Source: Bacillota bacterium
GTDB taxonomy: Bacteria; Bacillota; Clostridia; Acetivibrionales; DTU013
DNA: 64,000 nucleotides
Direction of reading: 5' to 3'
Assembly: GCA_023411575.1 (NCBI GenBank)
Contig: JAEYOP010000053.1
Location: 98,563-162,562 of the forward strand
Position numbers and translations under genes: made by a program. The notes under the pieces are model-generated. The model was given only the letters and a program-made list of their open reading frames with translations. It made no database searches and was not told where the DNA came from. Below are positions 47,302 to 57,594 of this stretch, piece after piece; position 1 is the stretch's first letter, and every line of letters begins with the position of its first letter.

Positions 47302-49128
47302 TTGCCGGCAGGACTGAAAAAGCGCTTTGAACATTTTGCCAGCCGATTTCTGAACAGGCTGAACCTGCGGAAAAAGGTTCTGCTGCTCTATCTTTTTGTG
47401 GTGGTTATTCCCGTGATCCTTCTGGGAGTCGTCGCCGAGAGGATCATGTTCAATTTCCTCAAATCCGACTATAGCGTTTCCGTCAACGAAGCGGTGGATC
47501 AGGTGGTAAAGAATGTGGAGTTCCGCAAGCTCACCTATGAACTGCTTGTGACGCGTACGGCCATGGATGGCGAACTGGCCACCCGCCTGAGTCAGAATTA
47601 TACGGATATATATTCCCAATGGGAGACCGTTAACTATATCGACCGGTCCTTCGGAACCGTCCGGGATACCCTGCCCGGCGTCCAGTATTTCCGAATCTAT
47701 CATGATAACGATACGCTGGTGGAAGACGGCGGGTTTCTTTGGAAGCCCGGAGGCAGAAGCCTTACGGATGGGACGGAGGACAGCTGGTATGAAAGCATGC
47801 GGCATACGACGGAGCCGATGATCTGGGACGTGTATACGGACCGCGGAAACGGTTCCATCAACCTGACCCTGTCCAGAAAAATCAACTGGCTGGAGAGCGA
47901 CAGCATGTCGGGGGCGATCATTCTCTCCATCCGCAGCGGACCGGTTTTTGAGAACCTTTTGTCCAGCGCGTTTCACGGACAGGGGGACGTATTCCTGATG
48001 AACGACAAGGGGATCATCTTTTCCTCCTCCGACCAGGCGTTTATCGGCAAGAATGCGGAGCAGACTTCTTTGAGCGGCATTGCGGAAGAGGATGCCAATA
48101 TGAACACAGTCATGGAATTTGAGGGGAGCCGGGATATCATAGTCTCCAGGATGGTGGCCTCCGACTGGCGGGTGGTTGCCGCGATTCCCCTGGAGAAGCT
48201 GGAAAACAGGACCCGGCTGCTTTCCTTCTGGATGATCGTCATCACCCTCAGCCTGGTCCTGCTGTCCGCTTTCCTCATCCTGGGCGTGATCAACAATGTG
48301 GTCTCCCGGCTGAAAAGCCTTGAAAACAAGATGGGGGCCGTCACCAAGGGGAAATTCAACGTGGCCGTTCCGGAAGGCTACGCGGATGAACTGGGGGACC
48401 TGGAGGAACGGTTCAACATCATGGCCGGACGCCTTGGGGACCTGACCGACGAAATCGCGCTGGTGAGGACGCGAGAGCGGGAAGAGGCTCTTAAGGCGCT
48501 CCAGGCGCAAATCAATCCCCACTTCCTGTACAATACCCTGGGCATCATCCGATGGAGGGCGCTGGACTGCGAGGATGAAGAACTGCGCAGGCTGGTGGAT
48601 GCCATGACGGTTTTCTACCGCCTCTCCCTCAATAAGGGAAACAGCATTCTCCGGATCCGGGATGAGATCGACCATGTCAAAGCGTACATCGAAATACAGC
48701 AATTCCGGTATATGAACAATGTAAGCGTTCAGTGGGATATTGACCCGTCGGCGCTGGAGCTGTACACGATCAAGCTGACTCTCCAGCCTGTGGTGGAAAA
48801 CAGCTACATGCATGGAATGGTCGCAAAAAGAGGGCGCGGCACGCTTGATATATCGGTTGCCCGGGAAGGGGAAGAGGTTCTTTTCCGTATACGGGATAAC
48901 GGAATCGGAATACCGGAAAACGATGTGGAGAGACTGCTGAGCGAGACGAGCAAGAGGGAATCGAACGGGTATGGACTGGTGAATATCGGGCAGCGGCTGA
49001 GACTGTATTTTGGGGACCGGGGCAGGCTGTTCCTGGATAGCAAATGGGGAGAGGGCACCACTGTAACCATTGTAATTCCGACGTGTTCGGAGCCGCCGCG
49101 GCTGAAGGAGGGAAACGACAATGCTTAA
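47302..49128 (+). CDS. YesM-type sensor histidine kinase
   Basis: The 608-residue protein has one sensor module: TM1 (about 26-44), extracellular dCache-like domain (about 50-300), TM2 (about 307-328), HAMP (about 330-385), His_kinase with H406 in QINPHFLYN, and HATPase with LQPVVENSYMHG and DNGIG. TTG 47302, 8 nt after GGAG, is preferred to GTG 47293, which overlaps that site. It overlaps the response regulator gene by 8 bp. By context it senses the substrate of the binding protein at 52856. Confidence 0.93.
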   Translation: MPAGLKKRFEHFASRFLNRLNLRKKVLLLYLFVVVIPVILLGVVAERIMFNFLKSDYSVSVNEAVDQVVKNVEFRKLTYELLVTRTAMDGELATRLSQNYTDIYSQWETVNYIDRSFGTVRDTLPGVQYFRIYHDNDTLVEDGGFLWKPGGRSLTDGTEDSWYESMRHTTEPMIWDVYTDRGNGSINLTLSRKINWLESDSMSGAIILSIRSGPVFENLLSSAFHGQGDVFLMNDKGIIFSSSDQAFIGKNAEQTSLSGIAEEDANMNTVMEFEGSRDIIVSRMVASDWRVVAAIPLEKLENRTRLLSFWMIVITLSLVLLSAFLILGVINNVVSRLKSLENKMGAVTKGKFNVAVPEGYADELGDLEERFNIMAGRLGDLTDEIALVRTREREEALKALQAQINPHFLYNTLGIIRWRALDCEDEELRRLVDAMTVFYRLSLNKGNSILRIRDEIDHVKAYIEIQQFRYMNNVSVQWDIDPSALELYTIKLTLQPVVENSYMHGMVAKRGRGTLDISVAREGEEVLFRIRDNGIGIPENDVERLLSETSKRESNGYGLVNIGQRLRLYFGDRGRLFLDSKWGEGTTVTIVIPTCSEPPRLKEGNDNA

Positions 49129-50764
49129 AGTGCTTATTGCAGATGACGAGCCCGGACATCGGCTGGGTTTGATGAAACACGTCCATTGGAAAGGGGTGGG
49201 ATATGATCCGCCGCTGCTGGCGGAGGATGCCGAGGAGGCCTTGTATCTGACGCAGAATCAGCGGATCGACGTGCTCATCGCCGACGTGTGCATGCCGGGA
49301 ATGGACGGGATCGAGCTGGTAAAGGAAATGAGGACCCGGTACCCGGAGCTCCTGGTCCTGATCATCAGCGGATATGACGAGTTCGAGTTTGCGCGTTCCG
49401 CCGTGGAAGCGGGAGCCCGGGCGTATTTGCTGAAGCCGTTGAAAATCGAAGAGGTGGAGCAGTGGCTGCAGAAATTCCGGGATGAAATCCTTTTGTCCCG
49501 GCAGTTGGCCGAAGCGGACCTGAAATTAAAAAAAAAGCTGAACGGCAGCCTTAGGATCGCCCGCGAACGATTTCTGGAGGAACTGCTGGAGGATGCCTGG
49601 GAAGGGGGAAGGCTCGCCCAGAAGGCGGAATTGCTCGATCTTCCTTCGGAAGGGTTCCATTTCCGGCTGGCCGTCCTGTCCGTCGATGTCGGCGGCGCCC
49701 TTGCGGAAAAAGAGCCGGAGATGGGCTCGACGCTTATTTACAGGATGATGAACATGATGGAAACCGCATTTGCGGATTATTCCACGGTGATTGTCAAGCT
49801 GGGGCTGAAACGGGTGGCGGCGCTGCTGCTGAAAAAATCCGAAGAGGCGCGGGAGGACGGCGGGTGGCAGGAAGACGCTGAAGGGCAAGAGGACACCGAA
49901 GAGCTCGGCACCCGGTTCGAACTTATAAAAAAGTCCGTCGGGGAGGAACGGGGAGCGTCGGCAACGATTTGCGTCAGCGGGCGGGAGACGGACTGGAAAG
50001 AGGTCTACAGGCTGTATAACGAATGCGTTCACTATCTCGGCGCCGGACTGGCCGAGGAGAGAGGACAGGTGATCTGGCTGGAAAACATCCGGCGTTATGA
50101 GCCGGAGCCGGACTTCAGCATTCCGCAGATCAGCCTGAAAGTGTCGGAATCGGTCGGCGAGGCGGACCGGGAAAAGGTTATCGGGATGGTATCGGAAGCC
50201 TTCCGGCAGTTCCTCCTCGGGAAAAGGGTCACCCTGGATTTTGTACAGGCCTTCAGCCTCGGCGTGCTCAGTGAATTGTCCAGGAAATCCGAGTTGACGG
50301 GCTTTCAGATGGCCAGGCCCTATACGGATTGCTGCAGGGCGATTCTGGGCTGTATTTCCGTCGAAGAGGTCCGGGACATGACCCTGGAAATCCTGGCCGC
50401 GTACTATAAAGCATTCGAAGAATACCGGACCCAGAGAAAGAGCAGGGTGATCGAACAGGCCGCCCGGTACATCGCCGGACATCTGGAGGAAGATACCACC
50501 GTAAAGGAGCTCTCCGAGATTGTCCATATGAATTCCAGCTATCTTAGCGTATTGTTCAAGAAGGAAATGGGGGAGACCATCACGGAGTATGTCAACAGAC
50601 TGCGGATCGAAAAGGCAAAGGACTTGCTGCTGCAGGGCCTTAAGGTGCTGGACATCGCCCAGCGGGTGGGCTACCAGAATCCCTCCTATTTTGCGAATCA
50701 ATTCAAAAAAGCGGTGGGGTGCACTCCGGCGGAATATCGCAAATATACCTCTCCGGATTCTTGA
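49121..50764 (+). CDS. YesN-type response regulator, REC plus AraC HTH
   Basis: The 547-residue protein has a receiver domain (LKVLIADDEPG; phospho-acceptor D55 in IADVCMPG; YLLKPLKIEEV), a long middle region (about 130-440) and two AraC helix-turn-helix motifs at the end (VKELSEIVHMNSSYLSVLFK; GYQNPSYFANQFKKAVG). It overlaps the kinase gene by 8 bp, so the pair is coupled. A terminator at 50797 separates it from the ABC importer, which it most likely activates from the 50765-50862 region. Confidence 0.94.
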   Translation: MLKVLIADDEPGHRLGLMKHVHWKGVGYDPPLLAEDAEEALYLTQNQRIDVLIADVCMPGMDGIELVKEMRTRYPELLVLIISGYDEFEFARSAVEAGARAYLLKPLKIEEVEQWLQKFRDEILLSRQLAEADLKLKKKLNGSLRIARERFLEELLEDAWEGGRLAQKAELLDLPSEGFHFRLAVLSVDVGGALAEKEPEMGSTLIYRMMNMMETAFADYSTVIVKLGLKRVAALLLKKSEEAREDGGWQEDAEGQEDTEELGTRFELIKKSVGEERGASATICVSGRETDWKEVYRLYNECVHYLGAGLAEERGQVIWLENIRRYEPEPDFSIPQISLKVSESVGEADREKVIGMVSEAFRQFLLGKRVTLDFVQAFSLGVLSELSRKSELTGFQMARPYTDCCRAILGCISVEEVRDMTLEILAAYYKAFEEYRTQRKSRVIEQAARYIAGHLEEDTTVKELSEIVHMNSSYLSVLFKKEMGETITEYVNRLRIEKAKDLLLQGLKVLDIAQRVGYQNPSYFANQFKKAVGCTPAEYRKYTSPDS

Positions 50765-50796
50765 GCCGGAAGGAAAAAACAAATCAGAGTGGCAGG

Positions 50797-50831
50797 ATTC
50801 CAACAGTTGTTATATTGTTGGAATTTTTTTA
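50797..50831 (+). terminator. Intrinsic terminator after the response regulator
   Basis: ATTCCAACA (50797-50805) pairs with TGTTGGAAT (50816-50824), followed by at least six T residues. Confidence 0.9.
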
Positions 50832-50862
50832 TTCCTATAAAATAAAGCACGAGGTGAAACAA

Positions 50863-51798
50863 GTGCAGACACAGCGAATGACAGAAAGACGCATTGCCAG
50901 GGGCGGTTTTTTATACAATATCATCCAGTTCCGCTGGCAGTACGGCATGATTTTACCGGGCATGATCTTCCTTCTATTGTTCAACTATATTCCGATTACG
51001 GGACTCCAGATCGCGTTCCGGGATTTTCAGCTCGGCGGGACCGTCTGGACCAGTCCGTGGGTTGGCTTTGAAAACTTTTCCTTCCTCAGCGATCCGGAAT
51101 TCTGGAGGGTTGTCTGGAACACCCTGGCGATTACCCTGCTGAAATTCCTGTTCAATTTCTTTGTTCCGGTTATTCTGGCCCTGATGTTGAATGAGATAGG
51201 CCATCTCGGATACAAGAAAATGATTCAAACCATAAGCTATCTCCCCCATTTTGTTTCCTGGATCGTGATCGCTTACCTGATCGACGCCTTCCTTGCGCCG
51301 GACGCCCTGGTGAATCAAATCCTTCTGGCGCTGGGCGGACAGCAGGTCTTTTTCATGGGAGAGCCCTCCTGGTTCAGGCCGATTATCGTGATCACCTCCG
51401 TCTGGAAGGAGGTAGGCTGGAATTCGATCATCTACCTGGCCGCCATCGCCTCCATCGATTCGGAAATGTATGAAGCGGCCTACATGGAAGGGGCAGGCAA
51501 GCTGGCGCAGTTGAAATACATCACCCTGCCGTGCCTGGTTCCCACGATGGTATTATTGCTGATCCTCAATATTCCGAGCCTCTTGAATGCCGGATACGAT
51601 CAGATTTATCCCCTGATGAACGGGGCGAACATGGTCGTATCGGACGTACTGGACACTTATGTACTCCGGACGGGCCTGCAGCAGGGCTACTACAGCTCGG
51701 CCGCCGCGGTGGGGCTGCTCTCCTCCGTGATCGGTTTCGTCCTGATCTTCGCAACGAACAAGCTCGCAAAGACCCTGAACGGCGAAGGTCTCTGGTAA
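50863..51798 (+). CDS. ABC transporter permease, LplB type
   Basis: The 311-residue protein has six membrane spans and an EAA loop (EMYEAAYMEGAGKLAQLKYITLP). The N-terminal region QFRWQYGMILPGMIFLLLFNYIPITGLQIAF, within residues 21-52, is typical of LplB-like permeases for aldouronate or complex sugars. GTG 50863 with GAGGTG 6 nt upstream is chosen; an ATG at 50878 is possible. It forms the pore with the following permease. Confidence 0.92.
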   Translation: MQTQRMTERRIARGGFLYNIIQFRWQYGMILPGMIFLLLFNYIPITGLQIAFRDFQLGGTVWTSPWVGFENFSFLSDPEFWRVVWNTLAITLLKFLFNFFVPVILALMLNEIGHLGYKKMIQTISYLPHFVSWIVIAYLIDAFLAPDALVNQILLALGGQQVFFMGEPSWFRPIIVITSVWKEVGWNSIIYLAAIASIDSEMYEAAYMEGAGKLAQLKYITLPCLVPTMVLLLILNIPSLLNAGYDQIYPLMNGANMVVSDVLDTYVLRTGLQQGYYSSAAAVGLLSSVIGFVLIFATNKLAKTLNGEGLW

Positions 51799-51849
51799 CG
51801 GAACGGCACTCCGCCGCCGCGGTCGAATGACAGGAAAGGATTTTGAACA

Positions 51850-52755
51850 ATGGCGATTCAAAAAGGAAACGGTGAAAAAGCATTCGGAGCAGTTAATACA
51901 ATGTTTCTTCTGTTATTGGGAATTACCACGCTATACCCCATATTCTACATGCTTGTGCTTTCGTTCAATGAGGGAATGGATTCGATGAACGGCGGCATCT
52001 GGCTGTATCCCCGGAAATTTACCCTCTTCAATTACGAATTTGTTTTAAATAACGAGCTGATGCGGGATGCTTACATCGTTTCCATCGGAAGGACCGTAAT
52101 CGGCACCGCCATCAGCATTTTGGTCACGGCGCTGGCCGCCTATGGGCTCTCCTTCCGGAACCTGCCGTACAAAAAGATCCTTATGACGTTCATCATCATC
52201 CCGATGGTGTTCAACGGCGGCCTGATCCCCTACTATCTGCAGCTCAGGCGGCTCGCTCTGGTAAATACCTTCTGGGTTTACGTGATACCGGGAGCCTTCG
52301 TCATCTTCAATATGTTTGTCATGCGCAAGTTTTTCATGGATTTGCCTGAAAGCCTGAAGGAATCGGCATATATAGACGGTGCAAGCCATATGCAGATCTT
52401 TTTCCGGATCGTGCTGCCCCTGTCCATGCCCACCCTCGCCGCCCTGAGCCTTTTCACCGCCGTAGGCCACTGGAACGACTGGTTCTCCGGGGCGTTTTTC
52501 GTGGACAACATCCGGCTGATTCCCATTCAGACCTATTTGCAGCGGATTTTGTCGGCGGACAGCCTGAATGTCCTTACCGGCGATAACGCGGTCATCCAGG
52601 AAGCGGCCGCCAGGCAGACCCAGTTGAGCACCATGACGGTGACCTCCGTGAAAATGGCGGCGGTCATGTGCGGAACGCTCCCTATTTTATGCGTGTACCC
52701 ATTCCTTCAGAAATACTTCGTCAAGGGAATGCTCGTGGGGGCCATAAAGGGTTGA
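51850..52755 (+). CDS. ABC transporter permease, YtcP type
   Basis: The 301-residue protein has six membrane spans, the EAA loop ESLKESAYIDGASHMQIFFRIVLPLSMP at about 175-202, and the C-terminal ending QKYFVKGMLVGAIKG that is typical of YtcP/LplC permeases. GAAAGGA precedes ATG 51850. The gene follows its partner after 51 bp. The ATPase is again not encoded nearby and is probably a shared MsmX-like protein. Confidence 0.93.
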   Translation: MAIQKGNGEKAFGAVNTMFLLLLGITTLYPIFYMLVLSFNEGMDSMNGGIWLYPRKFTLFNYEFVLNNELMRDAYIVSIGRTVIGTAISILVTALAAYGLSFRNLPYKKILMTFIIIPMVFNGGLIPYYLQLRRLALVNTFWVYVIPGAFVIFNMFVMRKFFMDLPESLKESAYIDGASHMQIFFRIVLPLSMPTLAALSLFTAVGHWNDWFSGAFFVDNIRLIPIQTYLQRILSADSLNVLTGDNAVIQEAAARQTQLSTMTVTSVKMAAVMCGTLPILCVYPFLQKYFVKGMLVGAIKG

Positions 52756-52855
52756 CGCGGCCGGCGGACGACCGGGACGGAATATTTACGGCGCAAAGCC
52801 TGAATATATACTCTCCATCAAAAAGGACCCAATCTATATTAAAGGAGTGAATCGA

Positions 52856-54625
52856 ATGGCAGGAAAGATGAAAAGAAGTTTTGTCCTCGTACTGGCGCTC
52901 ATCTTTGTTGTGGGCAGCATGTCGGCGGTTCTGTCGGGCTGCGGTGCGGCCCAGGAAGAAAAGGGAACCGCCGCCACCCAGCCGGCGGGGACGGCGGCGG
53001 AATCGTCCCAGGCAACGGAGGCCCAGCCGACGGCTGCCGCGGAGGAGGTAACGGTAAATCCGCAGTTTACCGTATGGATCGGCACGGACGAAAAGAAAAG
53101 CCCTGAAATTACGGAGGTACAGAAGCTGTTCAAGGAAAAACTCGGCTTTGATTTCAAAATTTCATCCAGGCAGGGCGACCTGATGACCGCTCTCAACCTC
53201 AAGCTGAACAGCGGTTCGCTGGAGGACATGTCGATCATCTACAAGGATGACGTGGCGGTAAACGCCTTTATCAAGTCCGGGCAGGTCCAGGAAGTATCCC
53301 AGTACTTCGGAATGGCGGACAAATATCCCAACCTGGCGAAGATCCCGCAAAAAGTGATCGACTTCTGCAAGACCACGGACGGAAAGTCCTGGTATGTTCC
53401 GGGCTGGTATGCGCAGGAACTGGACGATCCGTGGCCCGGCTGGGTGGCGGAATCCTGGTGGCCGAGAGAGGACCTGGTCCAGCAGGTCGGAATGACCCTG
53501 GACGACCTTTCCACCATCGAAGGCCTTGAAAAATATATGAAGGCGGTTTCCCAGCTGAAGGACGGCACGGGAAAAGCCATCATCCCCCTGGGCTTTTTCA
53601 TCAACGAAGGCAATACGCTCAATGATGAAGAAAACATCATCCTGAGCACCTTCGGCGTCGAGACGGCCCGCGGCTACAGCAAAATGCCGGGCATCAAGAA
53701 AGACGGCAGCAATTATGTATTTGCGTACGACGACCCCAATTTCAAAACGGCATATGCCTGGATCAACAAAATGTACCGGGACGGTCTGATCGACGTGGAA
53801 GTGCCGACCCAGAAGGTGGAACGGTACAAGGAAAAGGTCAATGCCGGACGGTACGGAATGATCGCCGGCACCATCTGGAAAGCGGAGCTGAACAACTCCT
53901 GGGCCAAGCTGAACGACGCGTCCAGCCCCGTATGGTACTTCAAGCCCATTCAGAATCCGGCTGTTTCCGGCGTCGGCGCACCCGGCTCCTTCCAGTATGT
54001 AAATCCCTATCCGGCAAGCGCCATCTTTATCAGCAAGGATTCGAAGGTGACGGATTCCGTCCTGAAGTTCCTCGACTGGTGTCAGGAGGCCACTCCCGCC
54101 CGCCAGCAGGAAGTGAACGAAGGCCCCGTAGGAGTCAACTGGAATTGGACGGGGGCGCCGCTCGGAGAGTGGGATTTCACCAAGGAATACGGCACGGAGA
54201 GAAATTCCGGCGATCAGGCCCGCGTGGACAAACTCACTCCCCAGCTATGGGCAATCAGCACATACAGCAAGCAGTGGTATCCCTGGTGGACGAATAAAAT
54301 CGGCGACGACCAGCCGGTGGGAATGGGCTTTGCCACAAAGTATACTTCTGAAATTTCCAATACCCACAATATCGTCCGGACCATGCATTCCTATGATGCC
54401 GTAGCGGCGCCGACGGGCGGCGTTATTGAAAAATACCTGCCGACGCTTAACGCGATTTATATCGAATACCGTGCGCGGTTGATCATGGCAAAGAGCGACG
54501 CCGAGTTCGAAAGCACCTGGAACAAGTTCCGGGATCAGTTGGAAAAGCGTGCTCACTGGACCGATATGATGGGCGAATGGAATACCGAGTATGAGAAATA
54601 TCTGAAGAGCAACGCAGAATATTGA
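52856..54625 (+). CDS. Extracellular solute-binding lipoprotein, LipO/LplA type
   Basis: The 589-residue protein has a lipoprotein signal (lipobox AVLSGC, Cys 29) and an Ala/Thr/Glu linker, then a large binding-protein fold: PEITEVQKLFKEKLGFDF, WWPREDLVQQVGM, YAWINKMYRDGLIDVEV and a C-terminal KSDAEFESTWNKFRDQLE. The size (over 500 residues) and permease types match LplA/LipO systems for large oligosaccharides. Start at ATG 52856 with AAAGGAG 8 nt upstream; a GTG at 52847 overlaps that site. It supplies the LplB/YtcP pair. Confidence 0.93.
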   Translation: MAGKMKRSFVLVLALIFVVGSMSAVLSGCGAAQEEKGTAATQPAGTAAESSQATEAQPTAAAEEVTVNPQFTVWIGTDEKKSPEITEVQKLFKEKLGFDFKISSRQGDLMTALNLKLNSGSLEDMSIIYKDDVAVNAFIKSGQVQEVSQYFGMADKYPNLAKIPQKVIDFCKTTDGKSWYVPGWYAQELDDPWPGWVAESWWPREDLVQQVGMTLDDLSTIEGLEKYMKAVSQLKDGTGKAIIPLGFFINEGNTLNDEENIILSTFGVETARGYSKMPGIKKDGSNYVFAYDDPNFKTAYAWINKMYRDGLIDVEVPTQKVERYKEKVNAGRYGMIAGTIWKAELNNSWAKLNDASSPVWYFKPIQNPAVSGVGAPGSFQYVNPYPASAIFISKDSKVTDSVLKFLDWCQEATPARQQEVNEGPVGVNWNWTGAPLGEWDFTKEYGTERNSGDQARVDKLTPQLWAISTYSKQWYPWWTNKIGDDQPVGMGFATKYTSEISNTHNIVRTMHSYDAVAAPTGGVIEKYLPTLNAIYIEYRARLIMAKSDAEFESTWNKFRDQLEKRAHWTDMMGEWNTEYEKYLKSNAEY

Positions 54626-54685
54626 TTTTATAGCGGCTTCTTTTACAGCAGTTTCTCCTATAAGACAGGTTACCGATAGAAGTGT

Positions 54686-54727
54686 GGACAATCCCGTACT
54701 GTGCCGGAATGCAGTATGGGATTGTCC
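54686..54727 (+). terminator. Long hairpin after the binding-protein gene
   Basis: GGACAATCCCGTACTG (54686-54701) pairs with CAGTATGGGATTGTCC (54712-54727), 16 bp with one G-T pair, loop 10 nt. There is no U-run, so it may protect the upstream message or reduce read-through into the GH2 gene. Confidence 0.6.
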
Positions 54728-54822
54728 ATGTACCGATATAGTTATAGAAGACATGGTATTTAAGTGTAAGAGCGGCATATGAAAAACGCCTTCAGGCGAC
54801 GGAAAGTATGGGGGACAATCGA

Positions 54823-57585
54823 ATGGAAAATCAGGAGACGCGCTGTATTTCACTGGCCGGGGAATGGGAATTTGCTTTGGACCCGGAAAAGATCGGGATG
54901 GAAAAACAGTATTTCAATCGCAGTCTGGGGGATACGATCCTGCTTCCGGGCACAACGGACGAGAACGGAAAGGGGGATTTATGCTCCGAGCGGGAAACCG
55001 AACGGCTGACAAGAGTATATTCCTTTTCCGGGTTTGCCTGGTACCAGAGGAAGGTCGTTATCCGGGAGGACTGGAGAGGCAAGCAGGTTTCCCTGTTCCT
55101 GGAGAGGACCCGGATCAGTCATGTTTGGGTCGACGCGATCTATTTCGGCAGGCAGGACAGCATCTGCGCCCCTCATCTGTATGAGCTGGGCACCAGCCTG
55201 ACACCCGGAGTCCACACCTTGACGGTCCTGGTGGATCATTCCGGCCTTCCGATCTCCGGAGGCCATCAGACTTCTCCCGATACGCAGACGAACTGGAACG
55301 GCATATTGGGAAGGATGGAACTGGAGGCCCGCGAGCCTGTGAGGCTTGAGGATGTCCAGGCATACCCGGATGTCAATAAGATGTCCATTCTGCTTAAACT
55401 CTGCATAAAAAACGGATGCGGAGAAGAGCTTCCCGGACGTCTGACCCTTTCCGCCTCTGCCGTCTGCGGGAATGAAGAGGTTTCGACACAGGCGGCAAGC
55501 TATTCCGTCAAGCTTGATGAAAGCGGGATGACAGGGCTTTCGGTTGAATACCTCTTAGGCCCCGGATTCCCGTTATGGGACGAGATTTCGCCGACCGCAT
55601 GCAAATTGTCGGTTTTGCTGGAGGTAAATAATGGGACGTATGCATACGAGGACAAGAAAGAAATCCCTTTTGGAATGAGGGAATTCGCTGTATGCGGAAC
55701 GCAGTTTTCCATTAATGGGCGGACGGTCTTCCTGAGGGGGAAGCACGACGCCTGCGTGTTTCCGCTGACCGGGTATGCGCCCATGGATGCGGAAAGCTGG
55801 ACCGGGGTTTTCAAAATCGCCAAAGCCTATGGGATCAACCATTACCGGTTCCACACCTGCTGCCCGCCGGAGGCGTGCTTTATTGCAGCGGACCGGGAGG
55901 GTATCTGTCTTGAAGTAGAGCTGCCTTACTGGGAGCCTTACAGGGACCCGGACGATGCGGATTACGACGCGGAAAAGGCCGCGTACATTGGAAAGGAAGC
56001 GCGCCGTATCCTCAGGACCTATGGGAATCACCCGTCTTTTGTCCTCTTTTCCCTTGGAAATGAGCTGGGCGGCAGCAGAAAGGCAATGTCGGCGCTGATC
56101 GGAGAGCTGAAACGGGAGGACGGACGACATTTGTATGCAGAAGGCTCCAACAGCTTTTTCTGGGACCCTTCCCTGTCGGAGGCGGCGGATTTCTGGGTGA
56201 CCATGCGGACGGCGCAGGGAGATGCCATGGTGCGCGGTTCGTTTTCTCATGCGGATAAACCACTGGGACATATACAGGCTGGCCCGCCCTCTACGGTAAA
56301 GGAATACAGCGGCAGCATTGCCGGGGTACCCGTACCCGTGGTCGGACATGAAATCGGCCAGTACCAGTCCTTTCCCAATTTCGAGGAAATCGAAAAGTAC
56401 ACCGGCGTCTTAAAGCCGTACCATTTTGAGATCTTCCGCGAGCGCCTGCGCAGCGCAGGGATGCTGGACCAGGCGGATGATTTCTTCAAGGCTTCGGGCA
56501 AGCTGGCCGTGTTATGTTATAAAGAGGAGATAGAGGCCGCACTAAGGACACCCGGCTTTGGCGGGATACAACTGCTGGATCTGCAGGACTTTCCGGGGCA
56601 GGGCACCGCCCTGGTGGGAATCCTGGATGCCTTTATGGATTCCAAAGGTTTTATCACCCCGGAGGAATGGAGGGGATTCTGTTCCGATACCGTTTTGCTT
56701 GCCTGTTTCGATAGGTATACCTACTATGCGGAGGAGGAGTTTACGGCGGAAATCAAAATGGCGCATTACGGTGCCGGGGATCTGGAACAGGTAATGGTGG
56801 AATGGCTTCTTTCCGGTAAAAACATGGTATACGGGCAAGGTGTATTATCGCTTGGAAAGGTTGAGCAGGGAGGAGTGGCATCGGCAGGAAGCGTCCGGAT
56901 CGGATTGGCCGGCGCATGTGCCCCGGAAAAGCTGACTTTCGAACTGAAACTAAGAGGAACGGATATCAAAAACCGCTATTCCATCTGGGTCTATCCAGCC
57001 AATGTGGAGCAAACCGTCCCGGAGAGTCTCCATATTTGCCGGCGGATGGGAGAGGCGGAAAAATATCTCGACATGGGGGGAAAGGTCCTGCTGGTGCCGG
57101 ATTGGATGGATGCGGGATTTGTTTCAAAGGGCATCGGCTCAAGAAGCGTGGAAGGCTTTTTTGCCCCGGATTTCTGGTGTTATCCCATGTTCCGGTCCAT
57201 CTGCGAAAATGCCGGCAAGGAGACGGCACCCGGTACCCTCGGCTTGTTGTGCGACTGCGGTCATAAAGCCTTAAGCGAATTCCCCAGCGATTTTCACAGC
57301 GACTGGCAATGGTGGCATATTGTCATGAACTCCCGGTCCTTCATTCTCGACGGCGCGCCGGCGGCGCTGCGGCCGATTGTCCAGGTGATTGACAATTTTG
57401 AAAGGAATCACAGGCTGGGATTGCTATTTGAGGCCAGATGCGGCGCCGGCAAGCTGCTCGTATGCGGAAGCGACCTGCTGGCCCATCCGGATAAGCCTGA
57501 AATGAAGCAACTTTTGTATAGCCTGCTCCGGTACATGGACACTGATGACTTCGATCCGCAGCAGGCACTGGAGCTTCCAAGTTGA
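54823..57585 (+). CDS. Glycoside hydrolase family 2-like enzyme
   Basis: The 920-residue protein begins with a GH2 sugar-binding domain (ISLAGEWEFALDP, about 9-21; FAWYQRKV), an immunoglobulin-like domain, and a TIM-barrel with acid/base E414 in SLGNELGG and likely nucleophile E510 in VGHEIGQY. An additional beta-rich C-terminal region (about 620-920) is unassigned. There is no signal peptide, so it acts on imported sugar. ATG 54823 (GGGGG 8 nt upstream) is preferred to ATG 54808. GH2 includes beta-galactosidase, mannosidase and glucuronidase activities; which applies here is not clear, and the sequence looks distant from LacZ. It should digest the substrate of the adjacent importer. Confidence 0.87.
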   Translation: MENQETRCISLAGEWEFALDPEKIGMEKQYFNRSLGDTILLPGTTDENGKGDLCSERETERLTRVYSFSGFAWYQRKVVIREDWRGKQVSLFLERTRISHVWVDAIYFGRQDSICAPHLYELGTSLTPGVHTLTVLVDHSGLPISGGHQTSPDTQTNWNGILGRMELEAREPVRLEDVQAYPDVNKMSILLKLCIKNGCGEELPGRLTLSASAVCGNEEVSTQAASYSVKLDESGMTGLSVEYLLGPGFPLWDEISPTACKLSVLLEVNNGTYAYEDKKEIPFGMREFAVCGTQFSINGRTVFLRGKHDACVFPLTGYAPMDAESWTGVFKIAKAYGINHYRFHTCCPPEACFIAADREGICLEVELPYWEPYRDPDDADYDAEKAAYIGKEARRILRTYGNHPSFVLFSLGNELGGSRKAMSALIGELKREDGRHLYAEGSNSFFWDPSLSEAADFWVTMRTAQGDAMVRGSFSHADKPLGHIQAGPPSTVKEYSGSIAGVPVPVVGHEIGQYQSFPNFEEIEKYTGVLKPYHFEIFRERLRSAGMLDQADDFFKASGKLAVLCYKEEIEAALRTPGFGGIQLLDLQDFPGQGTALVGILDAFMDSKGFITPEEWRGFCSDTVLLACFDRYTYYAEEEFTAEIKMAHYGAGDLEQVMVEWLLSGKNMVYGQGVLSLGKVEQGGVASAGSVRIGLAGACAPEKLTFELKLRGTDIKNRYSIWVYPANVEQTVPESLHICRRMGEAEKYLDMGGKVLLVPDWMDAGFVSKGIGSRSVEGFFAPDFWCYPMFRSICENAGKETAPGTLGLLCDCGHKALSEFPSDFHSDWQWWHIVMNSRSFILDGAPAALRPIVQVIDNFERNHRLGLLFEARCGAGKLLVCGSDLLAHPDKPEMKQLLYSLLRYMDTDDFDPQQALELPS

Positions 57586-57594
57586 AGCCATTCG

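Noticed and set aside
47218..48813. 531-codon minus-strand frame opposite the second YesM kinase
   Set aside because: The plus-strand kinase has all expected motifs in order; the antisense frame has none.
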